A DNA stretch of 64,000 nucleotides from Ostreococcus mediterraneus (GCA_012295225.1 WMKK01000002.1:547949-611948); one strand, 5' to 3'. Positions 18,682-29,683 are shown, numbered from the stretch's first letter. The notes: generated by a model not told the origin, from the letters alone. Numbers and translations: made by a program.

Positions 18682-20664
18682 GTGGCGGCCGACGCGTCGG
18701 TGGCGATGTTCGCCATGCCGCGCGCGTCGGCGTCGCGCGGTGCGAGCACGAGCGCGTGCGGGGCGGCGCGTGCGAGCGCGCTTGCGACGCGTCGGCGGCC
18801 CATGCGCCGGCGACCGATTCGACGACGGTTCGGCGTCGCGCGCGCCGTCATCGACGATGACGTGATGGAGGACGATGCGTATGCGCGGTGTACGAGCGAC
18901 GATGACGGCGTTGGCGGCGGCGACGACGCAGGTGTCGACGCGTTCGGGCGGGAAGAGCTCCCGTGGCGCGCGAGCGCGTGCGAGCGAGGCGTGGCGTTAC
19001 GCGACGCCGCGGCGTTCGTCGGATGGGAAGTGTACATCGATGATGCGCCAGATAGATTGGTTGGTATTGTGACGAGCGTCGTGGCGATGTCCATGGGCGA
19101 CGACGAGGGAAGTGATGAGGGAGATAGAGACAACAAGGAGGCGATTGACGGCGGAAGCGAAGCGACGGCTGCGGACGCGGCGGCGCGACTGTTGAGCGAA
19201 GGATTAGAGATTGAAAGCGCCACTGGTGAGCTGAGCGACGATGAAAAGGCGTTTTTATCGTTAATGGATCGGGCACTCATGATGGGCGACGATGCCGTGG
19301 TCGAAGTTGGCGAGATGGACACGGACAATGCGTATTTATTGCTCGTTGAAGGCTTACACGCGACGTCGCTCGGGGACAAACCGTTACACTATGTGCCTTT
19401 CGTGCCGTCGATGTTTCCGCGATGGATCCCTAACGCGCAAACGTTATTTTTAGACCCACCAGATGGATTGCTGGATTTGGCGCTGCGAGAGGTACAGCTC
19501 AGGGAGTTGCGTAACGATTTATTGCCGTATTGCAAAACATTGGGCACAGACACGTTTGGCATGCCTCAGCGTCAAACACTGCTGAATGAGAACATGAAAG
19601 ATTTAGTCAAACGCGTCGATGCGCTGGGAGATTGGCGTGAAGTAGCGCTAGAGTTAGATTTGCGTCCGGACGCGGCACCGTGGTACTATTGGGACAACCT
19701 CGACAATTTAGAATCCGCGCTGCTCAATTTGGTGGATGCGTTTTGGATTGAAGAAAACGACGACGGTGAGTCGTACTGGTATAACGATATCAGCGGTGCC
19801 TTACGTATTGAGCCACCGATTGAAAATGATGGTGGTGGTTTGGAGTCACCAGTCATGCCCACGATGTCCCACCTGCTCGAAGCTCGCCGTTGGGATTTAC
19901 ATCACGCTGTGGTCTTGCACGGTGGATATAAAGCCGTCGCGAAAGAGCTCGGCTGGCAGCCGGTGCGCCGTATTGAAAATCGTCATCTATTGTCATTCGA
20001 AACCTTGCGCGATGAAATATTAGACGTGCTGGGAGACGAAGAAAGTATCGCCGAGGTTGGCGTGCGTCCTGGACAGTTACCCTGCGCGGCGCAACTTGAA
20101 GAACTTGACCGTGATGATTTGGTCAAGTTTATCAAAATCCACGGTGGATTTAGCGTAGTCGCAACAAAAATGGGTTTAGAGCCAAGCAAAGGAGGTCGAG
20201 GGGCGTATGATTCTATCAACGCTGCCGCTAAGGCGGTGCGTGCGTTTGCGATTGAACACAACATCGGCGCCCCGACTGTAAGCGGCGCTAAAAAGGCGTC
20301 GATCATCTTTGTACCGACTGATGCTGAACTCATCGAGCAAGGTCGTAATGATTTACGATACGCGTTACGGCAGCACTCAAAAGAGAAGATTGCCAAAGTA
20401 GGTAAAATGCGTTTGCGAACCGATCGTATGACGTACGAAGAGTCTCGAGCAGAAATGAACAAGTGGAAGTTTGAGTCTGGCAGCCGGTCGTTATTTCTCA
20501 ACTGGTGTAAAGCTGGGCACAGGCCATGGAACATGCCAAAGTCGCCTCAAGAGTACTACGGTAAGCGTGGTGAATGGGTGTCGTGGGAACATTTTATGAC
20601 GACATCGGCGCCCACGCGAGGGAGAGGAGGTATCGCCCAAGGCTTTACTCACAAAGTGAATTGA
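18682..20664 (+). CDS. Plastid RimM-like PRC-barrel protein with three HGG-type repeats
   Basis: 660 residues, no intron. The N-terminus is a transit peptide (Ala/Ser/Arg-rich to about residue 55). Residues about 108-135 (FVGWEVYIDDAPDRLVGIV) and 230-262 (HYVPFVPSMFP and LDPPDGLLDL) are the two halves of a RimM-type PRC barrel, split by an acidic insert of about 70 residues. Then three degenerate repeats occur: GDWREVALELDLRP (about 316), HGGYKAVAKELGWQP (about 412) and HGGFSVVATKMGLEP (about 485). Bacterial RimM assists 30S maturation near uS19. Land plants have a plastid RimM-family protein of similar length, so a role in plastid ribosome assembly is likely. The repeats may bind nucleic acid, but that is inference. 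Confidence 0.75.
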   Translation: MAADASVAMFAMPRASASRGASTSACGAARASALATRRRPMRRRPIRRRFGVARAVIDDDVMEDDAYARCTSDDDGVGGGDDAGVDAFGREELPWRASACERGVALRDAAAFVGWEVYIDDAPDRLVGIVTSVVAMSMGDDEGSDEGDRDNKEAIDGGSEATAADAAARLLSEGLEIESATGELSDDEKAFLSLMDRALMMGDDAVVEVGEMDTDNAYLLLVEGLHATSLGDKPLHYVPFVPSMFPRWIPNAQTLFLDPPDGLLDLALREVQLRELRNDLLPYCKTLGTDTFGMPQRQTLLNENMKDLVKRVDALGDWREVALELDLRPDAAPWYYWDNLDNLESALLNLVDAFWIEENDDGESYWYNDISGALRIEPPIENDGGGLESPVMPTMSHLLEARRWDLHHAVVLHGGYKAVAKELGWQPVRRIENRHLLSFETLRDEILDVLGDEESIAEVGVRPGQLPCAAQLEELDRDDLVKFIKIHGGFSVVATKMGLEPSKGGRGAYDSINAAAKAVRAFAIEHNIGAPTVSGAKKASIIFVPTDAELIEQGRNDLRYALRQHSKEKIAKVGKMRLRTDRMTYEESRAEMNKWKFESGSRSLFLNWCKAGHRPWNMPKSPQEYYGKRGEWVSWEHFMTTSAPTRGRGGIAQGFTHKVN

Positions 20665-20764
20665 TTTTTAGATATGATATTTCAACGGTGTTGTAACAAA
20701 AACGCTAAATACGATGTTGTGAGGTATCGAGACATTCTACGTACGTGTCAGAGCAACCGCGTCA

Positions 20765-21678
20765 TTAGAGTTCGGTCTTCACTTCAGTGGTCTTCGCGAC
20801 GTTGGCGCGTTGCACAGAGCGCAAGAGCGCCATCTTCGGGGAGATGGCGGCAACGGTGTCGTCCTTCGCCTTCTTGCCAGCCTCGTATTGCGCTTGGAGG
20901 CTCTTCAAGAGTTCATCCAAATCGTCACCAGCCTTCTTGATTTCACCTTCAAGACCTTCAATTTCCGCATCGAGCGTTTCCGGGGCCAAAGCTTGCTTTT
21001 CCGCAATCACCTTCTTTTGATCGGCGTCGCAAAGGTCGATGTTTTCCGCACCGCACGTAGGGCCCAAAGACTCCGTGGCGAACGCCTTAAGCGCTTCGAA
21101 GTCACGGCCGCCTTGGTACGCGTCACCAGTCGCCGCAGTGGCGCCAGTGAAGTACTTCAACGTCGGATAACCTTGCACGCCATACTTTTGGCACGTGGAC
21201 TCTTCCTTTGTGCAGTCGACTTCGCCGATGATCACGTCTTCGCTGTCGGCGAAAGCCTCGCCAAGTTGCTTCCAAGCCGGCGCGATAGCCTTGCAGTGTC
21301 CGCACCTGTGCAAAATCAAAACAAACACGACCGTCAGTCATACTTCAGTAACTCTCACGGCACATAAACCGCGCGTCGCGTCGCACCCGCGCCGAACGCG
21401 ACAAGATGAGATCTCGAGATCACGATTAGTGTTGGTATCCAACCATCCGGTCTATCGACGGAAGACGCGATCAAAACACGCGTTCACCGCGCGCTGGCGT
21501 CGAATACGCGATATATTCACACGTACCACGGGGCGTAGAACTTCACAAAGGACGACTTCCCGCTGGACGCAACCTCAGCATCGAAGGTCGCATCGGTGAG
21601 CTCCATGGCTGCGGCGTTAGAACCGCCAACCAAGGCGAGCGCGGCGATGGCGCCGAGCGTGAGCTTCGTGGACAACAT
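20765..21678 (-). CDS. Protein disulfide isomerase with one thioredoxin domain, two exons
   Basis: Exon 1 (21678-21527) encodes a signal peptide (MLSTKLTLGAIAALALVGG) and the first half of a thioredoxin fold up to FYAPW. The 221-bp intron has donor GTACGT, branch GACTGAC and acceptor CACAG. Exon 2 (21305-20765) completes the active site WCGHC (Cys52, Cys55). The product has 230 residues. After the thioredoxin domain comes a helical C-terminal domain (about residues 140-225). The last four residues are KTEL, close to the KDEL/HDEL retrieval signal. Together these mark a soluble ER oxidoreductase. The intron splits the active-site Trp codon, so the gene cannot be read in one frame. Confidence 0.9.
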
Positions 21679-22032
21679 TATTACTGTGCGTTTAAGTGTG
21701 TTTGTGTGCGTGCGGGACGCGGGCGTGTTCGTCGCGTGGCGAGAAGTGCCGGAAGTTTCAGCGATCGCCCGCGGCTGTGACGTGACGGATATGACAATGC
21801 ATACTGTTTACGCATAGGATACCATGGAATATCAATCAAAAAAATAACGCGCGAAAACGTATTCGATTGTTACGTACGATTCCATGCCTGGCGCGACGTC
21901 GCGCGACGGGTGACGCACGTTTCCTCTCGTGTGTGCGTGTGTGTGTGTGTGTGTTTCGTTTGTTGTTACACATCTCGCGTGCGAGATTCCGCCGATTGAT
22001 GATTGTTGTGATCCTACGATGCGAGCTACGGT
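21679..22032. other. 354-bp gap with a (TG)n tract
   Basis: Between the PDI start and the SRP14 stop, both on the minus strand. It holds the PDI promoter and the SRP14 3' end. A (GT)n tract with one interruption spans about 21930-21954. An A-rich stretch (CAAAAAAATAACG-like) lies near 21836. No gene is evident. Confidence 0.5.
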
Positions 22033-22521
22033 CTACTTCTTCTTGCCACCCTTCTTTGACTTTGATTTCGCCTTTGATCCCGCCGCCGCCTTGGGCGCCG
22101 GCGCCGACGTCGGCGCCGGTGCGTTCGCCGTCGCCGCGCCCGCGCCTGCCGCACCCGCCGCGATCGTCGCCTTTGGTTTTTTCGCCTTTGGCGTCCTCTT
22201 CTTTGCCTTTTTCATCAACCCATCGATGTACGCGAGCTGAATCGTCTGTAAACTCTTCCCGAACGCCTCTCCCGCGGTCTTCGACACGAACGTCGACACC
22301 TTCTTCTTCCCATCGCTCGCGCGCACGATCACCCCCCACGACGGGTCGTTCGCCATCGCCTCAGCCGCCGTCGCGCGCTCGAGCTTGCGCACGGATTTCG
22401 GTCTCGGTCTGTCGTACACCTTGCCGTGTTTCATCGTCGTCGACACCGTGCCGCGCTCGCGCGTGCGTTCGAACATGCGCGTGAGTTCGGTGAGGAACGC
22501 ATCGTTGTCCACGAGCACCAT
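22033..22521 (-). CDS. SRP14: Signal recognition particle 14 kDa subunit
   Basis: 162 residues from the Met at 22521, which begins MVLVDNDAFLTELTRMFERT and matches the animal start closely. The core SDGKKKVSTFVS and the YIDGLMKKAKKR helix are typical. The C-terminus is a long Ala/Pro/Lys-rich tail ending KKGGKKK, as in human SRP14. SRP14 pairs with SRP9 on the Alu domain of SRP RNA and delays elongation during ER targeting. The frame stays open upstream to 22809, but that stretch lies in the divergent TPR promoter and is Arg/His-rich. Starts of the two genes are 171 bp apart. Confidence 0.92.
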   Translation of the reverse strand: MVLVDNDAFLTELTRMFERTRERGTVSTTMKHGKVYDRPRPKSVRKLERATAAEAMANDPSWGVIVRASDGKKKVSTFVSKTAGEAFGKSLQTIQLAYIDGLMKKAKKRTPKAKKPKATIAAGAAGAGAATANAPAPTSAPAPKAAAGSKAKSKSKKGGKKK

Positions 22522-22692
22522 CGCGGCGCGTTGTGCGGTACGGGCGCGCGCGAGAGGGAGGCGAACGCGCGAGAAGGGTATGGCGCGCGAAGACGTTTGA
22601 AAAAAAAAGAAATCTATGGATTGAACGCCGCACGCCGCACAGCACGACGCGCGCGGGGGTTTCGCGACGTCACGCACGACGCGCGGGTGACG

Positions 22693-25600
22693 ATGGGTGA
22701 CGCGGCGCGACCTGGGACGCCCGATGGGGATTCCGCGGCGGCGGTGGCGCGGGACAAGGCGAAGGAGATTGAGCGCGAGCACCTCGCGATGGTGATGCGG
22801 CGTAAACATGACGCGTTGCGGGATGAATTGGATGGGATGAGGAAAGCGTTGGGTGATGCAAATGCGGCGAAGGATAAGGCAGCGGCGGATGCGAATGTTG
22901 CGCGCGATGCGGCGGAGGAGGCGCGACGGGTTGGGAAGGAGAAAGGGGAGGCGTTGGAGCGCGCGACGCGCGAACGGGACGAAGCGCGCGCGAGTAAGCG
23001 TGAATTACTCGAGATGCACGCTCGGAAAGAACGCGAGGGGGAAACTATGCGGGCGTCTATTGATGGCTACGTCAGTGCGCTGGAGTCGGCTGTGCAAGGC
23101 AAGAACAAGGCTGAGGCTGACGCGCGAGAAGCAACCGCGCGCGCTGGCGCGGCGCGCGCGGAGAACATCAAGCTCGAGAGCGAAGTCAAAGTCTTGGGCG
23201 AGCACAACGCGTGGTTGAAAGAACAATTGGAGGTCAAGTCGGCCGAGGCACTCGCGGCAAAAAAGTCCGCTTCGGCGGATGCTTTGAAGATGGCGCAAGA
23301 TTTAGAAGCGGCTCAAAGTTTGAGCGCGAGCCAACAGCGCGAACTCGCTCGAGTGAAAGAGAGTGCTTCCATGAACGAGGCGCGCGTCACTGTGTTGGAA
23401 GAGGAGCTTAAAATTGCACAATTTGACTTGGCGCGCAATGAAGGTGACTTCGAAAAGGAAGTAGCCAAGGCACAACGTATCGCCGAAGTGAGCAAAGAAC
23501 AAGTGCGCGAACGAGACGAACAAATCAAGGCGCTTGAGAACACATTGCGAACGGCGGAATCGATGCTTGCTGGCAAGAAGACTGAGTTCAGTGTCGCGCT
23601 CGCCGAAGCTACGCACGCCAAGGAAGCGGCGCTCAAGGAGCTTGCAGATGTAAAGAGCAAGGCGAGCGCCGCGGCAATTGCGCCCGCTGAGCCGACGCAC
23701 CGCTTGCCAAACGCAGAGCTCCTCATGGCCATGTCCCCAGCTGCTGGTGCTGCGGCACTTCGCCGCGAAGGTATGTCGATGACTGAACTTTACACAAAGT
23801 ACGTCGAAGTCGAGGACGCACTCCGCTTAGAGCAGGCGCAGCGAAGAGAGTTGCAAGAACATTTGGATGCCATTCTCGTCGACTTGGAACAAAAGGCGCC
23901 GCTCATCGCAGAACAGCGCGAAGAGTATGAACGCGCGTTGCAGTCGCATCAAGTGCTTCAAGCACGATTGCAAGAGTCTGAAGGCGCACGGTACGCCATC
24001 CAAGCCGAGCTAAACGCCGCAAACGTTGAGAGACGCAACCACAGTAGCACTATCAACGGTTTCAAGGCGCAAAGCGCGGATTTGGCTCGCCAGGTCACAC
24101 TGTTGTTGAATGAAGTCAACGAGCTGAAGGGTTGTCCGCCGTTGCCACTGCCTCGTACGGATGGTCGCAATGATAGCGATGCACAAGCTGTCATCACGTC
24201 ACGATTGGTTGACTTTACTGATATCCAATCGTTACAGGCGAAGAACCAAGAAATGTTATTCGTCATTCGCGAATTGTCCGAAGCGCAAGAGTCCAAGACC
24301 TCGGATGCGCGCGAAGAGTACGAACAAAAGCTTCAAGAGTTGAAGGAACAAACTTCTCGACAACTTGAAGAGCTCTCGAACAAACGCACGCAGCAAGAGA
24401 ACATCGTGCAAGCGATTGTTCGTCAACGTGATATGTACAAGACGCTGTACACGTCAGCCACGGGTGGCGGTAACGGCGACGCGTCTGAACTCAGCGAGCA
24501 CGAGAACAGAAATTCCGAACTCGTCGCGATTAGCGGTGGAAGTGGTGTTGCGATGATGGAAACCAATAACGAGCTCGTGGCTTTGAACAAAGAGTTGACG
24601 CACGATTTGGACAAACTGAAGCGCGAGAGCACTGAGCACATTAATGGCTTGCAGCGCCAAGTGGACGAGCACCGTGAGGCGGCAGCCACGGCTCGTGGCG
24701 AAGCTAATGCCGCGAAAGCTGCTGCGGACTTTGAACGTCAACGATTCGAACGACTCGACGCTCAATACAGTGCGTCACAACGTGAGGTGAACGCACTGAC
24801 GGAGAAGACGTCAAGCTTGTCGCGGGCGAATGCAACGCACGAAGCTGCGTTGCGCACGCAAGCCGCCAACCTCGAGTCCGCTGAAGAGCGCGCACGGAAC
24901 GCACAAACACAACTCGTACGACTCGAAGCAGAACGAGCATCGCTTATGAGCGAACAAACTCGTCTTTCGGAGATCGTCGTTAGTGCTGAAGGTGTTAAAG
25001 CCAAGTTGGAGGCTTCGCGCGACGCTGCGCTTTCGCTTTCGTCCACGCGTGAAGAAGAACACAAGCGCGAGCACGCACGCTTATCCGAAGAAGTGAACCG
25101 TCTCCAGCAAGATTACAGTCGAGTTCGATCTGAGTTGGATATCGAACGCGCACGCAGTCGACAACAGCTCGCCGCACACGCCGCGGCGAGTTCAGAGTAC
25201 GCGCAGCGCGCGGCGTCTGACGTCGACTTGAGCGCTAAATTCAAGGAGCAGACATCCGAGGCTGAGAAGCGAGCAGACATTGCCGAAGCAAAACTTGAGA
25301 TGCTAGAATCTACGCTGGCGCGAACGGAAGAAAAGTTGCGCTCGGCATCGCGCATGACTGGTTCGACCGAGCCATCCGTGATCGCCGCCGGGGCTACGGG
25401 CGCGTTGACCGCGGCGCGTGAGCAAGAGTTGCTCCAGGCGGCGCTCAAAGCGGGCGAGGCTGCGGACGCCGCGAAGGAGGCCGCAGAAGCCGAGAAGAAA
25501 CATACGATACAGTATAAACATCTCGCTGAACAAAGCGATTCCGCATTGAAGGAGATGACCAAAGCGTTTGAGACGCACAAAAGAGAGACCGCGAAGGAGA

Positions 25601-28149
25601 CGACGGCGTTGAAGAAGGAATGCGCCAAATTGAAGAAGGATGCGGCAGATTCCGCAAAGTCAGTCGAATCTAAGCTCACAAAATACTTGCAAGATGCAGA
25701 GGCGAAGGTTGCAAACTTTGAGAAACTTGAATCCGATCTTACGACCGCACGAGCTGATCTCTCGCGCGCCACCGCGGCAACGAAAGCCGCCGAGGAACGC
25801 GCGGCACAGGCGGTGAAGGATGTCGAAGATCAACACAAAAAGTGGCAGCAAGTGCAAAGCCAATACGAAAGCGAAGTTGCTGCACGTAAGGTAGACGTTG
25901 ACAAGCTCGTCGCGGCGGAACGCGCCAAGGCTGTCGTTGAAAAGTCATTATCTGAAGCCAAGGAGGCCAAGGCGAAAGCGGAGCGCGCGCTCGCCGAAGC
26001 GCAAGCCAAGGTGGCGAAGGACATGGGCGAATTAGACTCTGCAAAGCGCGCAGCCGAAACTAAGGTTGCGGAGCTGACCAATCAAAACACGCTATTGCAT
26101 AACATGATTGAACAGTCCAAGATCGAAGCAACGGATTCAAAGTCTGGCGAGGAGGGTGAAGTGTTGCGTTATTTGCGCGCCGAAAAGGATGCGGCGCTTG
26201 CGCAAGTGTCCACGCTCACGAACGAACGCAACGCGTTCCAACGCGAAGCTGAAAGTGCGCGGCAAGAGGCTGAAAGTGCGCGACAGCGTTTGCAAACAGC
26301 GGAGACGGACATGATGGGCGAAGAAAAACATCAATCTCTGTTACAAAAGGTGGAGCGACTCAACGCAATTGAGCAAACGAATAGCGCTCTCCGCGCCGAA
26401 ATCGACGCCGCCAAGGCTGACATTGCGGCATTCAAGAAACGTGAGAGCGAGCTGACGAAATCGTGTGATTTGGCCAAAGAAGAGTTCGTCAAGGCCAAGG
26501 CTGCGGTTGACACGCATGACTCTGAAATGGCGGCGTTGCGTAAAGAAGCCAAGCGCTGGGAGGAACGTTCAGAGAAGCTCGTGAGCAAGTACGGCGAAGT
26601 CGACGCCACAGAGCTCACTCGAATGAAAACTGTACTCGAAGCGACGACATCAGAGCTTGCAACGACGAAGGAGGAACTCAAGAGCGAAACCACGCGCGCG
26701 GATAAGGCGAAGAGTCAATTGGCGATTAGCATGAAGCACATCGCCGCCTACAATCCAGAGAAAACGCCGTTGCCGCAATGGCGCAAGGCGCGCGATGAGA
26801 TGGAGGCAAAACTCGCGGCTTTTGAAGCTTCGGCGGCAGAAAACTCGAAGGGTGCGAGCGATCTCGAAGGAAAGCTTGCCACCGCCAAGGCTGAGCTCGA
26901 CGCTGCGAATGCGAGTGTCAAGGAAGCGACAGAGAAGGCTGAGAAGGCTGAGAAGGCGTCAGCCGAAATGAAGGTTGAAGTCGAGAAGTTGCGCGAAGCG
27001 GTGAAAAGTGCGGAAGCCGCGGCGGCAGCAGCAGCGGCGACGCGCGAGGCACCGCCCGCGACACCCGCAAAGACTGAAGACGCCGTTGTCGAAAAAGCTG
27101 AAGACGGAATGGAAGAAGACAAGGCTGATGACGCGGCTGCCGCCTCCGCGGCGACGCCGCCGTCCGATCGTTTCAAAGCTATGGCGCAAAAGAAGCAAGC
27201 CGAGCTCATGGAGATGGTTAAGAAGCTTCGAGAAACCGAAGACTCGCTCGCCGCCAAGGACGAAGCGCTCACTGCCGCGATCAATGAGAAAAATGAAGCC
27301 ACGACGAAGTGCGCGACGCTTCAGAAGGAACTCGACGCCGCGCGTGAAAAGCTCAAAATTACCGAGCAACTTAGAATCGCTCTCGAAGGTAAATTGGCCA
27401 AGTTGTCCTCAGCGACACCCGCGCCATTCGTTCCAAAGTTACCACCTGGCGCTCCTCCGGCGCTAAGCGCGCCGTTGGCGCCAAAGGTCTCCTCCGAAGC
27501 GCCCACGCCAATGGCTGAGCTGGCGTCCAAGGCGAAGGATTTTGTGCCCTCGGCAAAGGCGCAAGAACCGGCGGCGAAAGCGGCTCCCAACACTGACGCG
27601 GAAGATTCCGCCAAGGCGGCACAGAAAGCAGCGCTGCAGCGCCAGATGGATGAACTCCGCCAGAAACTCGATGAGAAGCAAGCCGCGGCTTCCGCCGGGC
27701 AGAAGCGCAAGGCTGACGACGCCGACGCTGTGCCTAGCGACGCAGCTCCGACCGCGAAAGCGCAGAAGACGGAAGCGGTTAGCACGCCCGCGGCAATGCT
27801 CGCGGCGGATGAAAAGACAGATGCCGCCGCGACCGAAGAAGCCGATGACGACGAAGAAGATGGCGAAATTGAAGACGACGCGGGCGCCACCGACGACGAC
27901 GCGGGCGACGACGACGACGCTGAGGAAGGCGAGCTCGAGGGCGACGATGACGCATTCGTGGACTCCATTCTAGTAGACGAGCCAAACGATGACGCACCGA
28001 CGGAGAAGGCAACCCCGGGTCGCGGCGCTAGCCGAGGCAGCGGTCGAGGTGGCGGTCGAGGCGGCGGTCGAGGCGGTGGTCGAGGCCGCGGAAAACGCTC
28101 TGGTGGCCGCGGAGGCCGCGGCAAGCGTTCGGGTGGTCGAGGCAACTAA
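22693..28149 (+). CDS. TPR: Nuclear-basket nucleoporin TPR/Mlp1/NUA
   Basis: A single 5.4-kb exon encoding 1,818 residues from the Met at 22693; the open frame to 22426 antisense to SRP14 is rejected. About 1,500 residues are coiled coil. The conserved TPR block around residue 490-540 (VITSRLVDFTDIQSLQAKNQ then VIRELSEAQE) is the best family marker. The C-terminal 300 residues are disordered: Ala/Pro-rich, then strongly acidic (EEDGEIEDD and relatives), and finally an RGG/GRGGGR array of about 40 residues. TPR lines the nuclear side of the pore and handles mRNA export quality control. The RGG end, unusual for TPR in my recollection, suggests RNA binding. Confidence 0.88.
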   Translation: MGDAARPGTPDGDSAAAVARDKAKEIEREHLAMVMRRKHDALRDELDGMRKALGDANAAKDKAAADANVARDAAEEARRVGKEKGEALERATRERDEARASKRELLEMHARKEREGETMRASIDGYVSALESAVQGKNKAEADAREATARAGAARAENIKLESEVKVLGEHNAWLKEQLEVKSAEALAAKKSASADALKMAQDLEAAQSLSASQQRELARVKESASMNEARVTVLEEELKIAQFDLARNEGDFEKEVAKAQRIAEVSKEQVRERDEQIKALENTLRTAESMLAGKKTEFSVALAEATHAKEAALKELADVKSKASAAAIAPAEPTHRLPNAELLMAMSPAAGAAALRREGMSMTELYTKYVEVEDALRLEQAQRRELQEHLDAILVDLEQKAPLIAEQREEYERALQSHQVLQARLQESEGARYAIQAELNAANVERRNHSSTINGFKAQSADLARQVTLLLNEVNELKGCPPLPLPRTDGRNDSDAQAVITSRLVDFTDIQSLQAKNQEMLFVIRELSEAQESKTSDAREEYEQKLQELKEQTSRQLEELSNKRTQQENIVQAIVRQRDMYKTLYTSATGGGNGDASELSEHENRNSELVAISGGSGVAMMETNNELVALNKELTHDLDKLKRESTEHINGLQRQVDEHREAAATARGEANAAKAAADFERQRFERLDAQYSASQREVNALTEKTSSLSRANATHEAALRTQAANLESAEERARNAQTQLVRLEAERASLMSEQTRLSEIVVSAEGVKAKLEASRDAALSLSSTREEEHKREHARLSEEVNRLQQDYSRVRSELDIERARSRQQLAAHAAASSEYAQRAASDVDLSAKFKEQTSEAEKRADIAEAKLEMLESTLARTEEKLRSASRMTGSTEPSVIAAGATGALTAAREQELLQAALKAGEAADAAKEAAEAEKKHTIQYKHLAEQSDSALKEMTKAFETHKRETAKETTALKKECAKLKKDAADSAKSVESKLTKYLQDAEAKVANFEKLESDLTTARADLSRATAATKAAEERAAQAVKDVEDQHKKWQQVQSQYESEVAARKVDVDKLVAAERAKAVVEKSLSEAKEAKAKAERALAEAQAKVAKDMGELDSAKRAAETKVAELTNQNTLLHNMIEQSKIEATDSKSGEEGEVLRYLRAEKDAALAQVSTLTNERNAFQREAESARQEAESARQRLQTAETDMMGEEKHQSLLQKVERLNAIEQTNSALRAEIDAAKADIAAFKKRESELTKSCDLAKEEFVKAKAAVDTHDSEMAALRKEAKRWEERSEKLVSKYGEVDATELTRMKTVLEATTSELATTKEELKSETTRADKAKSQLAISMKHIAAYNPEKTPLPQWRKARDEMEAKLAAFEASAAENSKGASDLEGKLATAKAELDAANASVKEATEKAEKAEKASAEMKVEVEKLREAVKSAEAAAAAAAATREAPPATPAKTEDAVVEKAEDGMEEDKADDAAAASAATPPSDRFKAMAQKKQAELMEMVKKLRETEDSLAAKDEALTAAINEKNEATTKCATLQKELDAAREKLKITEQLRIALEGKLAKLSSATPAPFVPKLPPGAPPALSAPLAPKVSSEAPTPMAELASKAKDFVPSAKAQEPAAKAAPNTDAEDSAKAAQKAALQRQMDELRQKLDEKQAAASAGQKRKADDADAVPSDAAPTAKAQKTEAVSTPAAMLAADEKTDAAATEEADDDEEDGEIEDDAGATDDDAGDDDDAEEGELEGDDDAFVDSILVDEPNDDAPTEKATPGRGASRGSGRGGGRGGGRGGGRGRGKRSGGRGGRGKRSGGRGN

Positions 28150-28206
28150 TTCGCTTGCTTACCTAACATTGAAATTTTACAACATACACCAACTAGCGAC
28201 ACTAAG

Positions 28207-29651
28207 TTAACGCACTTTTGGCAAAGTCCAAATAAAATTCGGCGACACGATATCTGTCAAGCAGTGCACCATCGACATGCGCCCGGTGTGCTCGCAGAAA
28301 CTAAACGACGCCAGGTTGTGCGAGTTTTGATTGCCCACGAGTACGAATTTCCCTGACGGGGTAAAGTTAAAGTTACGCGGGCATGCACCACCGCTCGCGA
28401 CAATGTCCACGAGCGTGATTAATCCGTCATCCTGATTTATGGTGTACACGGCGATCGAGTCGTGTCCTCGATTTCCAACGAGGAGAAAACGACCCGACGG
28501 ATGCAAGCGAATCTCGCTCGAATGCGAGTGCGCCTTCCACGCCCCTCGTGGATCAAACACCTTTTTAGCTTGCACGTCTTCCGGAAGCGAGCTAATGCAC
28601 TGCATCAACGACAGACGTGGATTGTCAATATCGTCGAGACACACGCGAAACGAGCTCACGGTGGAATCCAACTCGTTGACCAAGTACGCCGCGCGAATCG
28701 TCGGATGAAACACCAAGTGTCGAGGACCTTTTCCTTTCGGAAGCACCACATCGGACACGCATTGCATGGACTCGACGTTGTAAATAAAAATCTTATCCAA
28801 CCCCAAATCAACGACAAAGTGCAAGCGTCGCTCGTACGGTTCGGTGACGACGCAGTGCGTGTGCGCCCACCGTTGACGAAATCGCCAGTGCTCCTCCATC
28901 GAAGGCTTGGCGTATTCCACGTAATCCGCCTCGGGTCGCGAGATTGTCAACGTTGGCGCGTGCATAGTTGCGCCGTTTTCTTGCAACGGAATCACGCTCA
29001 ATTTAGCGTCCCAATAACTCGCAGCGAGTAAATGTTTACCGTCGCGGTCGAATCCCATGTAGCACGTGCTCTTGCCCCCCGAACACGCCTCGCCGACGAC
29101 TTCGAAATCCGCGCCGTCATCCCCGATAAGCCTCAGCGCCAACACCTTACCACGTTCATCAATGCGCTCGGTAGACGCGTACGCCACGTGCGGTAAATGT
29201 GGATGCTTGGCGAAAAACGCAACGTTTTCCAATCCCCCGCGTCGCGCCGCTTTCGCCCGCAACACCCTGGCGCGCCCCGTGCGCTCGCACACGCCCACCA
29301 CATGCACCGCCGTCACCCCACGCTGGCCCCGATCGCCACTCGACGCGTTCCCATCCCCATGTTCATCCCCATCTCCATCGAGCGGCATCGTCTTCCCCAC
29401 CGCCTTGGCGCGAACGACGCGTTCAACCGCCTCCTCGTCGACGCCTCCGTCCTCGTCTCCTCCGACCGACGCCATCATCTTCCCCTCCCCGTGCCTCGCG
29501 TGCCTCGCCGGCTGATGCGCGAGAATATCCACATTCGTATACGAACTCACATACATCACGCACTCCGTCGCCGACGCCACGCCATCCACGCCGCCGCCCT
29601 CGTCGAACGCGTCAGCGAACGCGTCAGCGAACGCGTCAGCGCCCATCGTCA

Positions 29652-29683
<32 letters not shown>

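Noticed and set aside
22426-22692. N-terminal extension of TPR
   Set aside because: It is Arg/His-rich, antisense to SRP14 and covers the divergent promoter; the Met at 22693 starts sequence with normal composition.
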